From assembly GCA_051745935.1 (NCBI GenBank), contig JBNJEM010000377.1, positions 1 to 7,721 on the forward strand: DNA of 7,721 nucleotides, in the 5' to 3' direction. Each line of letters starts with the position of its first letter. Position 1 is the first letter of the stretch. This document shows positions 1 to 5,153 of this stretch, in pieces. The notes under the pieces are model-generated. The model did not search any database and had not been told where the DNA came from. It was given only the letters and a program-made list of their open reading frames with translations. The stretch comes from JBNJEM01 sp051745935. Lineage in GTDB: Bacteria; Planctomycetota; Planctomycetia; Pirellulales; Pirellulaceae. The position numbers and the translations under genes are program-made.

Positions 1-123
1 CTAGTGGTTCGTCAATGTAGAGTTTACCAGTACGGCGCTAGTCGAGATTTGGCCAAGATGCGGCCAAATTTGCTGCTTCACCGAAGGCAAGAACTAGTAA
101 TGTCAATGCTGACAGACCACTAG
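1..123. mobile_element. MITE-like element with imperfect terminal inverted repeats
   Basis: The first eight bases (CTAGTGGT) are the exact reverse complement of bases 116-123 (ACCACTAG). Lining up the left end with the reverse complement of the right end gives about 23 matches in 33 positions, including the shared blocks GTCA and TTAC. If CTAG is the target duplication, it flanks a core of about 115 bp. The middle carries a perfect 8-bp hairpin (ATTTGGCC at 47-54, GGCCAAAT at 62-69). There is no room for a transposase, so this would be a non-autonomous element moved by a transposase elsewhere. CTAG-like targets are known for some IS families, such as IS5. The left end coincides with the window edge, so the true boundary is not certain. 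It could also be a remnant of a longer IS. Confidence 0.45.
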
Positions 124-134
124 TCAATGGTCTG
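113..134. repeat. 7-bp hairpin across the right end of the MITE-like element
   Basis: CAGACCA (113-119) and TGGTCTG (128-134) pair perfectly around the 8-nt loop CTAGTCAA. The palindrome spans the right boundary of the MITE-like element and reuses its terminal TGGTCTG sequence in opposite orientation. It could be a relic of a second insertion or rearrangement at the same site. No T-run follows, so I do not call it a terminator. Confidence 0.4.
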
Positions 135-390
135 AAATTTGGCGAGGAAACACGACTACGGGCGGCAGATGAAAGCCCCGGAAATGGGGCCAAGTGGGGC
201 TGCCACGCGCGCCGTGATGTTCATGAGCAGTGTTTGTGGCGCCATAATAGGCCCACGGGCACGGCGGAACCTCCCAACAACATGAAGATCGGCATCCATT
301 GGCGTGGTCCACGGAACAATTTTGTGCACCGGTCGCTCCCAGTTCCAGACCAGGCCCCGCGACCCACGCGGCATCATGCCGTCCGCCGAG
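124..390. other. Non-coding stretch downstream of the UVR-motif gene
   Basis: No credible gene is visible between the MITE-like end and the stop of the UVR-motif gene. Short open frames on both strands have no recognisable composition or motif. One small hairpin is present (GCCCC at 175-179, GGGGC at 186-190, loop GGAAAT). No hairpin with a T-run is seen on the minus strand, where a terminator for the UVR-motif gene would be expected. Confidence 0.5.
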
Positions 391-1134
391 CTACTGCCGG
401 GCTCGCTCGCGACGTTTGAGTTCATCGCGCAGTCGAGCAGCCAGCTCATACCGTTCCGACTCCACCGCATCGGCCAGCTGTTCGTTCAGCGTACGCCCCA
501 CGCTGTACTCTTCCCGCAGCGATTCTCGCATTTGAATCAACCGTTGCACCAGTTCGTCCTCTTCGAAACGGTCATCCAGCTCGTGGCTTTCAAACAACGC
601 GTGAATCCGTTGCAGTCCCTGGGTAATGCCTTGTACCGCCACTTCAGGCCCTTCTTCTTCCAGCTGGGCCAGCGCCGCCGCCTGGATTTGGTGGAACATC
701 ATGAATGGTCGATATTGTTCGTGCGCCATGATCCACTCTTCATTGGACGCATGCCTGAGACAAAAGTCCATGAGCGAGAGAGCATGCTCAACATCCTTGA
801 CGACTTCCCGGTATTGCTCCAATCTCAGCCAACACACGCGACGATGATAAAACTGAACCAGTTCACGATCCACTTCCAGGCATTGTTCATCGGTCAACAC
901 CAGCTCATCCCCTTCGTGCAGGACTCGGGTGAGCAAATAATCGAAGTAGGTGTCGTGCCCGTGCGGTCGCGTCCCATCCGGACGCCCCTCCACTTCCATC
1001 TGCAATACCCCCATATCGACGCGCATCTGCAAAACATCGCGACCGTCGGAGCCCCGGCATACGCGCGCCCTAATCGACGTGGGATCATAAGGCCAGCTGC
1101 GTAGAATATCATCGATGTGCTTGCTTCTTACCAT
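391..1134 (-). CDS. UvrB/UvrC (UVR) motif-containing protein, planctomycete type
   Basis: This encodes 247 residues. The C-terminal end (about residues 216-243, beginning LNEQLADAVESERYELAARL) is a good UVR motif, the helical hairpin by which UvrB and UvrC interact and which also occurs in McsA and Clp-type proteins. The N-terminal third (around residues 35-60) has the pattern LQMRVDMGVLQMEV followed by EGRPDG, which I associate with a conserved planctomycete family of unknown function. The middle is helical and rich in Glu, His and aromatic residues. No nuclease, helicase or helix-hairpin-helix domain is visible, so it is not UvrB or UvrC. It may be an adaptor. The ATG at 1134 is chosen over an in-frame TTG two codons upstream; neither has a clear Shine-Dalgarno. 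The gene appears to be monocistronic, with long gaps on both sides. The family call is fairly sure; the function is unknown. Confidence 0.88.
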   Translation of the reverse strand: MVRSKHIDDILRSWPYDPTSIRARVCRGSDGRDVLQMRVDMGVLQMEVEGRPDGTRPHGHDTYFDYLLTRVLHEGDELVLTDEQCLEVDRELVQFYHRRVCWLRLEQYREVVKDVEHALSLMDFCLRHASNEEWIMAHEQYRPFMMFHQIQAAALAQLEEEGPEVAVQGITQGLQRIHALFESHELDDRFEEDELVQRLIQMRESLREEYSVGRTLNEQLADAVESERYELAARLRDELKRRERARQ

Positions 1135-1691
1135 CGCCAATCACTTACTTATGCTTTAGACGGTCACAAATGACACCCATTGGATCAAGCATTTCCGGTA
1201 GGCTCCGTCGAGGCGGGAAAGGCCTAAAAACCCTCACAACCCCCTTCAGCTTGCCCACCTCGCCTCGACCACCGTTTTGGAAGCGGGGACCACGTTTTGT
1301 TACCGGCTCCAAGACGTGGCGGATCGTACCCTGCCTACTCCCACGAACCTACCGTCGTCGCTCTTCCCAGGCGGGGTGATGCCAATCACGGCACCCAACC
1401 GACGCACGCCAATTCACTTGACGAGCCTTCCTTGCCGCCACCTTCTTCGTCGCTTCAATACAGCCCTCGCGAACGCATTCCCCCAAACAATTATAGCAGA
1501 CACACGCCCATCGAGAAGGCGAAACCCAAGCTCCGAGCCAGTCCCGGCATCTCACACGAGGGACCTCCGGGGCCGTCGCGACTCGCATCCGAACTCGGAT
1601 GCACGATGGACCTCCGGGATTGTCGCCCTTGCAAAGCCGGCCCGCCTGGTCAAGTTCGGCACGGACTATCGCGCCCGGCGCAGCGTCTTGC
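1135..1691. other. Non-coding gap between arfB and the UVR-motif gene
   Basis: No gene is supported in these 557 bp. Long plus-strand open frames that run through here continue antisense into arfB, have no recognisable domains, and are best read as chance frames in GC-rich DNA. A perfect 9-bp inverted repeat (GTCGAGGCG at 1207-1215, CGCCTCGAC at 1261-1269) lies upstream of the UVR-motif gene. An 11-bp direct repeat GGACCTCCGGG occurs at 1561-1571 and 1608-1618 and brackets the hairpin at 1585-1602. The promoter of the UVR-motif gene should lie near 1140-1200, but I cannot point to convincing boxes. Confidence 0.5.
1585..1602 (-). terminator. Hairpin downstream of arfB, possible terminator without T-run
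   Basis: GCATCCGA (1585-1592) and TCGGATGC (1595-1602) are perfect reverse complements, giving about 7 bp of stem and a 4-nt loop. It lies about 90 nt past the arfB stop on the minus strand. No T-run follows, so intrinsic termination is doubtful. It could instead stabilise the 3' end of the transcript. It is bracketed by an 11-bp direct repeat. Confidence 0.3.
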
Positions 1692-2114
1692 TCAATCCGT
1701 CGGGGGCGGTCGCTTTCGGAGCTGTTTCTTATCGCTTTTACGACGCTTGTCGCGCAAGCGTCGCTCCCGGGACGCCCGGGAAGGTCGCGTCTTTCTTCGC
1801 CTTTTGGGGGGATATCGCACCGACAGAATCAACTGACGCAGCTTTTCCAAACAATCCTCTCGGTTCCGCGCCTGATCGCGGTAGCGCTGGCTTTGAATTA
1901 CCACATCGCCGTCCACATTGACGCGACGATGGTACCTTGCCAGGAACCGGTCGCGGACATCCGCCGGTAGCCGCGAAGAAGACGCGACATTCCAATGCAA
2001 CGTAACCTTCGAGTTGACCTTGTTGACGTTCTGTCCGCCCGGCCCGCCACTGCGCGCGAAACTCAATCGCACCCGTGACAAAGGAATCTGAATCTGAGAG
2101 TCGACCACCAACAC
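1692..2114 (-). CDS. arfB: ArfB-type peptidyl-tRNA hydrolase (ribosome rescue, RF-1 domain)
   Basis: The 140-residue product has the class I release-factor catalytic loop, GGPGGQNVNKVNSKVTL at residues 23-39, with the GGQ at 26-28. That is the motif that hydrolyses peptidyl-tRNA in the ribosomal P site. The length equals that of E. coli ArfB (YaeJ). The protein lacks the codon-recognition domains of RF1 and RF2. It ends in a strongly basic tail (about residues 104-135, rich in Arg and Lys) of the kind ArfB inserts into the empty mRNA channel of stalled ribosomes. The start is GTG at 2114: the reading frame is closed by a TGA just upstream, and GAGGTG lies 6 nt ahead. That TGA (2118-2120) is also the stop of the upstream epimerase-like gene, leaving 3 nt between the genes. 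The two are probably co-transcribed and translationally coupled. ICT1-like or generic RF-1-domain proteins are alternatives, but the basic tail favours ArfB. Confidence 0.88.
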   Translation of the reverse strand: MLVVDSQIQIPLSRVRLSFARSGGPGGQNVNKVNSKVTLHWNVASSSRLPADVRDRFLARYHRRVNVDGDVVIQSQRYRDQARNREDCLEKLRQLILSVRYPPKRRRKTRPSRASRERRLRDKRRKSDKKQLRKRPPPTD

Positions 2115-2117
2115 GCA

Positions 2118-2930
2118 TCACACCTCGGTACCGATCAATCGGGACGCCACTTGCCGCGACGCTCGAAGCAATTGAGTATAATCGGCCGTTTCAATTTCCT
2201 GTCCCATCAACTCGATCTCAAAAAACCCCTGGTATCCCGCTTCCGTCAACGCCATCACAATGGTGTCGAGCGGAATAATGCCTTCCCCCAAAGGACACCG
2301 TTCCTGTTCGCCATCCGGACCATGCCGTGCATCGCTGAGTTGCACAAGCCCTAAGTAAGGGGTGAGTTCAGGTAATGCCGCAACTGTCGCGCCATCACAC
2401 CCGAAACAATAGGAATTGAAGGAAACCTTAAGTTGGGGGTGGCCCAGTTTTTCCAGCACGGCGATGGTCTCGCCAATATTGGTCAAAAACGTCCATTCAT
2501 TCGCGCAATGCTTGTGCATCGGCTCCAGCACCAACGCGACGCCCATCTCTTCCGCATGCGGCAACAGCTCCTTGAGCGCGTTAACCAATAGCCGACGAGC
2601 GTGATTGAGCGTGTGACCGGCACGCGAACCACTGTGGATCACTAAACAATTCGCCCGTAACAAACCGCCCAAACGAATCGCCGCGTGCGCGTCCTCAACG
2701 CTCTCCTTGAAGGATTGACCGTCGCTCCCGGTAAATCCTCCCGCCCATAACAAGCTGGACACCGCCAAGCCCGAATCAGCAATGAGCTCGGCCCCTTTCT
2801 CCTCACCAAAATCCGAAAGCTTGCGCCGCCAAACCGCGATCGCCTGGAATCCGGCTTGAACATACTGCTGAACGTCTTTTTCAAACGACCAACGATAGGT
2901 CGTTAGTTCACTCATCGAAATCCGAACCAC
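2118..2930 (-). CDS. Sugar phosphate isomerase/epimerase-like TIM-barrel protein
   Basis: The 270-residue product has the pattern of the xylose-isomerase-like TIM-barrel superfamily. Visible elements are a first strand RISMSELTTYRWSF (about 3-16), CLVIHSG (95-101), LVLEPMHKH (133-141) with the expected metal-ligand Glu136, LVQLSDARH (195-203) with Gln197 where hydroxypyruvate isomerase uses Gln as a ligand, LGEGIIPL (214-221), and FFEIELMG (236-243) with a C-terminal Glu ligand. Such enzymes usually epimerise or isomerise keto-sugars or related acids using a divalent metal; the substrate cannot be read here. At the position of the family's usual ligand Asp (LDTFH in D-psicose epimerase) this protein has FNSYC, with Asn172 and Cys175. 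GTG at 2930 is chosen because AAGGAG lies 9 nt upstream and it keeps the first strand whole; ATG at 2915 and TTG at 2969 are alternatives. It is followed by arfB after 3 nt. The fold is fairly sure; the activity is not. Confidence 0.85.
   Translation of the reverse strand: MVRISMSELTTYRWSFEKDVQQYVQAGFQAIAVWRRKLSDFGEEKGAELIADSGLAVSSLLWAGGFTGSDGQSFKESVEDAHAAIRLGGLLRANCLVIHSGSRAGHTLNHARRLLVNALKELLPHAEEMGVALVLEPMHKHCANEWTFLTNIGETIAVLEKLGHPQLKVSFNSYCFGCDGATVAALPELTPYLGLVQLSDARHGPDGEQERCPLGEGIIPLDTIVMALTEAGYQGFFEIELMGQEIETADYTQLLRASRQVASRLIGTEV
2121..2126 (-). promoter_or_regulatory. Ribosome-binding site of arfB inside the upstream gene
   Basis: GAGGTG on the minus strand lies 6 nt before the GTG start at 2114 and within the last codons of the epimerase-like gene. 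It supports the GTG over an out-of-frame ATG at 2118, and suggests coupling of arfB translation to the upstream gene. Confidence 0.55.
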
Positions 2931-2939
2931 CCGTGTTGA

Positions 2940-2945
2940 CTCCTT
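2940..2945 (-). promoter_or_regulatory. Shine-Dalgarno deciding the GTG start of the epimerase-like gene
   Basis: AAGGAG on the minus strand (within GGAAAGGAG, 2940-2948) lies 9 nt before GTG at 2930. The ATG at 2915 would be 24 nt away and the TTG at 2969 lies upstream of it. This is one of the clearest ribosome-binding sites in the window. Confidence 0.6.
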
Positions 2946-3261
2946 TCCCTGCTGTCTTCCCCCCTCCAACTCTCAATCCCAGCCCCGAGACGACCATCAC
3001 CAGAATCCATGGCTCCGCCGCACCGTAAACGAAAACTCGTATCCATGTCCACCCGGTGACACACCCTCCCGCTTCCAAAACCGCCTTGGCGCCCCCCCAA
3101 TGGCACAATCATCGAACGAACACTCCAAAACTAACTCACGCAATTCCACGTGCCTCCGAATCGTCCGGAACACTGGCCCCGCTCGCGATCCTCTCGTTTT
3201 CTGGAAAGGAGCGCGTCTTGCCGCTCGCTCAGCCGGCCACCCTCCAACAAATGCCGAAGTT

Positions 3262-3465
3262 ATACCGGTCGCGGATGACGTTCTCCGCCGCGAGTCCGAC
3301 CAACGGGAGGACGGCTTGCGTCGAACAGCGTTCCACCCCGACGAATCCAACCGCCTGAAATACATACCGGTCGCGGATGACGTTCTCCGCCGCGAGTCCG
3401 ACCAACGGGAGGACGGCTTGCGTCGAGCAGCGTTCCATCCCGAGAAATGCAACCGCCTGAAATAC
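3262..3465. repeat. Two tandem copies of a 102-bp repeat
   Basis: Copy 1 (3262-3363) and copy 2 (3364-3465) are head-to-tail and, by my count, differ at 5 of 102 positions, all in the last 40 bases or so of the plus-strand unit. The first 60 or more bases are identical. Each unit contains an internal stem: GGTCG near its start pairs with CGACC about 30 nt later, and CGCGG with CCGCG. The sequence just left (about 3218-3261) resembles the last part of a unit loosely (CTTGC, then CAGC, CCACC, TCCAAC), hinting at a decayed earlier copy. The array begins 16 nt past the stop of the TraB-like gene, so it would be in that transcript's 3' region. In one minus frame the unit reads VFQAVGFVGVERCSTQAV and onward, ending AENVIRDRY, with only conservative changes between copies; whether it is translated is unknown. 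Confidence 0.95.
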
Positions 3466-3481
3466 ATTTCCGAGCCGTTCC

Positions 3482-4438
3482 CTAGGGCTTTTCAACCGCC
3501 GCCGATTCACGCACCGGTTGCTCCGAAGGCGCCGTGATCGTCCATGCCACCACCCATCGTTGTTTGCCTCGCCGCAGCCCAAACTCTTTTTCCAGTCGTT
3601 GAGCCATGTCCGGGAGGTGTCCGGCCCCATAAAAAATCGCCAGCTTGTTCTGGCCCTTGGCCAACTGGTCCCGCAAGACCCGCAGCGCTCTCTTGTTTCG
3701 TTCCGTAATGATCGTCGACCCATCGGGCCCATTGATGGCCGAAAGCTGCCCTTCCATATCCTCGAACTGCTCCGCCATGACGCGTTGGAGACGATACGCT
3801 CGATCCTTGGCAATCAGCGCGACCAGCAATTCCATATCGCTCGGACCGTTTCGTTGTGTCAGCTGCGTGGCCATCGACTGCCGCATGATGCGAAAAAACA
3901 TCTTGAGAAAACTCTCTCCCCGCGCCTTCATGGTCTCGGAGAACTCCGCCGGCGACATGTCGGCATGAACCATGTTGGAGGCCGTGTAGTCGATTTGATC
4001 GAGTTGGAACTCCAGCTTCAAGACCTTTGTCATGGCATCCTGCAAGAAACTAATCGGATGCCCCGTGTCGCGCTGCTCCGGCACCACCCGGGTTCCCGGC
4101 GGCGCCACCAACTCATACAGCACCGCGTCGTAAGCCTTGAACAGCCCGTTCAATCGCTCATAATACGAAGCCTCCCCGACATGCACCGCGCCGATCAAGT
4201 CCACCACCACCGGGCCCGCCTCGGCCTGTCGGCCGACAAACCGCGTCACGGCGGTCTCCAACGCCCTCGGCGCCCCATCCTGATCTCGCCGCACTCGCAA
4301 ATACTTCCGCGCCCCGTTACCGCCCCCTTTCGAGCCTCGCTCGGATCGGCCCTCGTCAGCCCCGGCGCCCCGCGCGCAAAAGACCAACAGCAGCAGGATC
4401 GTCCCATTGGTCACCTTTCGGTCTCGTCGCAAGCCCAT
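3482..4438 (-). CDS. Secreted TraB/GumN (TIKI)-like family protein
   Basis: The 318-residue product begins with a signal-peptide-like segment (basic MGLRRDRK, then hydrophobic TILLLLVF, with possible cleavage near ARGAGA, residues 22-27), so it is probably exported. The mature part shows hallmarks of the TraB/PrgY/GumN/TIKI superfamily: a first GxxH motif, GAVH at 83-86; a Glu on the next strand (VLYELV, Glu109); ERN at 246-248; and a second GxxH, GAGH at 271-274, followed by LPDMAQRLEKEFGL. In TIKI these residues form a metal-dependent protease site, while the role of most bacterial members is unsettled. The middle (about 120-230) is helical. The ATG at 4438 has GGGAG 9 nt upstream, and a TATAAT box lies about 70 nt upstream. 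It is divergent from the BBP7 gene. The 102-bp repeats follow its stop. The family is fairly sure; substrate and activity are not visible. Confidence 0.82.
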   Translation of the reverse strand: MGLRRDRKVTNGTILLLLVFCARGAGADEGRSERGSKGGGNGARKYLRVRRDQDGAPRALETAVTRFVGRQAEAGPVVVDLIGAVHVGEASYYERLNGLFKAYDAVLYELVAPPGTRVVPEQRDTGHPISFLQDAMTKVLKLEFQLDQIDYTASNMVHADMSPAEFSETMKARGESFLKMFFRIMRQSMATQLTQRNGPSDMELLVALIAKDRAYRLQRVMAEQFEDMEGQLSAINGPDGSTIITERNKRALRVLRDQLAKGQNKLAIFYGAGHLPDMAQRLEKEFGLRRGKQRWVVAWTITAPSEQPVRESAAVEKP

Positions 4439-4447
4439 GGCAAATGT

Positions 4448-4452
4448 CTCCC
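4448..4452 (-). promoter_or_regulatory. Ribosome-binding site of the TraB-like gene
   Basis: GGGAG on the minus strand ends 9 nt before the ATG at 4438. It supports this start, which also places the signal peptide at the extreme N-terminus. Confidence 0.5.
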
Positions 4453-4508
4453 AGTAAATGCCCCGTCGTCAGGCGAACAGGGCGAATCCGCCCCCGCCGC
4501 GACTCCCC

Positions 4509-4514
4509 ATTATA
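4509..4514 (-). promoter_or_regulatory. Consensus -10 box (TATAAT) upstream of the TraB-like gene
   Basis: The minus strand reads GGGTATAATGGGG here, a perfect sigma-70 -10 hexamer about 70 nt before the ATG, implying a 5' leader of roughly 60 nt. At the proper distance upstream there is no good -35. A perfect TTGACA lies at 4548-4553, but 33 nt away, too far for the same promoter. The -10 box may work with an activator or with a weak -35. Confidence 0.5.
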
Positions 4515-4734
4515 CCCTCTTGCCGCGAAATGGCACTGATGTACGAATGTCAAACCGCTTTCGGGTGAAAAGCAATGCAGCTTGTCAGCCGGAATGCGTA
4601 CCCACCCGTGCTGGCCAGCCCCCCCGGTAGCCGGCAATCGATTCCGCTCGGGGGACGGAAAGAATAGCAGAAACTCGATGGTTTTACCCCGACAAGGCCT
4701 TGATTTCCCCGGCAGGCCAATCATACTAGAGGAC

Positions 4735-4804
4735 ATAGTTCGGGGATTCAAACCCGAGCAACGGCCTCCCGGGAACCTGCCCCGCCTGTGGAGGCCACTT
4801 TTTT
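4735..4804 (+). ncRNA. Candidate small RNA ending at a Rho-independent-like terminator
   Basis: A plausible but imperfect promoter (TTGATT at 4700-4705, 16-nt spacer, CATACT at 4722-4727) would start transcription near 4735. The following 70 nt contain two stem-loops: TCGGG/CCCGA (4740-4744, 4753-4757) around an 8-nt loop, and then the terminator-like hairpin with six T. No protein gene reads into that terminator on the plus strand, which is why a short RNA is considered. The first hairpin resembles a tRNA T-arm superficially, but no tRNA fold is present. This is inference from layout only. Confidence 0.25.
4763..4804 (+). terminator. Intrinsic terminator-like hairpin with T6
   Basis: GGCCTCC (4763-4769) pairs with GGAGGCC (4790-4796). 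An inner CGGG can pair with CCCG to extend the stem, and the hairpin is followed after two bases by TTTTTT (4799-4804). This is the best intrinsic-terminator candidate in the window on the plus strand. No annotated plus-strand gene lies upstream, so it may end a small RNA or block antisense readthrough from the TraB-like promoter region toward the BBP7 gene. Confidence 0.55.
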
Positions 4805-5087
4805 GCGCGTCCAATCCAGCTCAGCGTCCTCACTCCGGCCATCGCGCAAACGAGACTTCTCGGGGGGAGTTGCTCATGCTTCCCACGCGCGGCAACTCGC
4901 GTGCTTTCCGATGGCCCCAGGCCCCAGAAGGGTGGAGCTATATTCCCTACTGCCCCCATCCCACCCAGAATATCCCCGAGCAATAGGTAGAATCGATAAA
5001 TCCTTCCAAATTTCTTTAGGGGGTGTCGTTCCCGTTCAACTTCCATGACGCGCAGATCCGATATTACCGTCGCAAAGAGAAGTACTT

Positions 5088-5115
5088 CCACGCTGGACGC
5101 GTATTTCCGGCGTGG
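5088..5115. promoter_or_regulatory. 10-bp inverted repeat upstream of the BBP7 gene
   Basis: CCACGCTGGA (5088-5097) and TCCGGCGTGG (5106-5115) form a 10-bp stem with one T-G wobble and the 8-nt loop CGCGTATT. It ends 38 nt before the ATG at 5154. It could be a 5' leader hairpin controlling translation or stability, or an operator for a dimeric regulator. There is no T-run on either strand directly after it, so a plain terminator is less likely. Confidence 0.45.
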
Positions 5116-5153
5116 TCAATCACACACATGACAGCCGAAGATGGAACGATACC

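Larger units (their letters stand above)
2931..3481. other. Non-coding gap with tandem repeats between the TraB-like and epimerase-like genes
   Basis: No confident gene is seen. The left part (about 2950-3220) has open frames on both strands without recognisable domains. The right part holds the 102-bp tandem repeat. The unit is a multiple of three and is open in at least one plus and two minus frames, which creates long but probably spurious open frames here. No intrinsic terminator for the TraB-like gene is evident unless the structured repeat itself plays that role. Confidence 0.5.
4439..5153. other. Divergent intergenic region between the TraB-like and BBP7 genes
   Basis: These 715 bp hold no credible protein gene; the open frames are proline- and arginine-rich in one direction and without motifs in the other. 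The region contains the TraB-like promoter box, a hairpin with T-run on the plus strand (4763-4804), and a 10-bp inverted repeat (5088-5115). Another inverted repeat, CACGCG/CGCGTG, lies around 4887-4907. The BBP7 promoter must be on the right side, but I see only weak -10-like sequences, such as TAGAAT near 4988. Confidence 0.5.

Noticed and set aside
156..470. Minus-strand 104-codon frame after the UVR-motif gene
   Set aside because: It overlaps the end of the UVR-motif gene in another frame and lacks any protein-like pattern.
304..1104. Plus-strand open frame opposite the UVR-motif gene
   Set aside because: It mirrors the real gene, has no motif, and lies wholly antisense to a protein with a clear UVR motif.
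1277..1921. Long plus-strand open frame of about 214 codons
   Set aside because: It runs antisense into arfB, has no recognisable domain, and is rich in Arg, Pro and Ser; the arfB frame on the other strand has clear family motifs.
3229..3813. Minus-strand open frame through the repeats into the TraB-like gene
   Set aside because: It overlaps the 3' end of the TraB-like gene in another frame and owes much of its length to the 102-bp repeat being open. The repeat peptide is kept only as a question in the findings.
3518..4630. Plus-strand open frame of 370 codons opposite the TraB-like gene
   Set aside because: It is a shadow of a GC-rich gene; the minus strand has a signal peptide, GxxH motifs and a ribosome-binding site, while this frame has an unnatural His/Arg/Gln-rich composition.
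4738..4757. tRNA T-arm-like stem (TCGGG, loop with TTCAAA, CCCGA)
   Set aside because: The loop is 8 nt rather than 7 and no acceptor, D or anticodon arms can be built around it.
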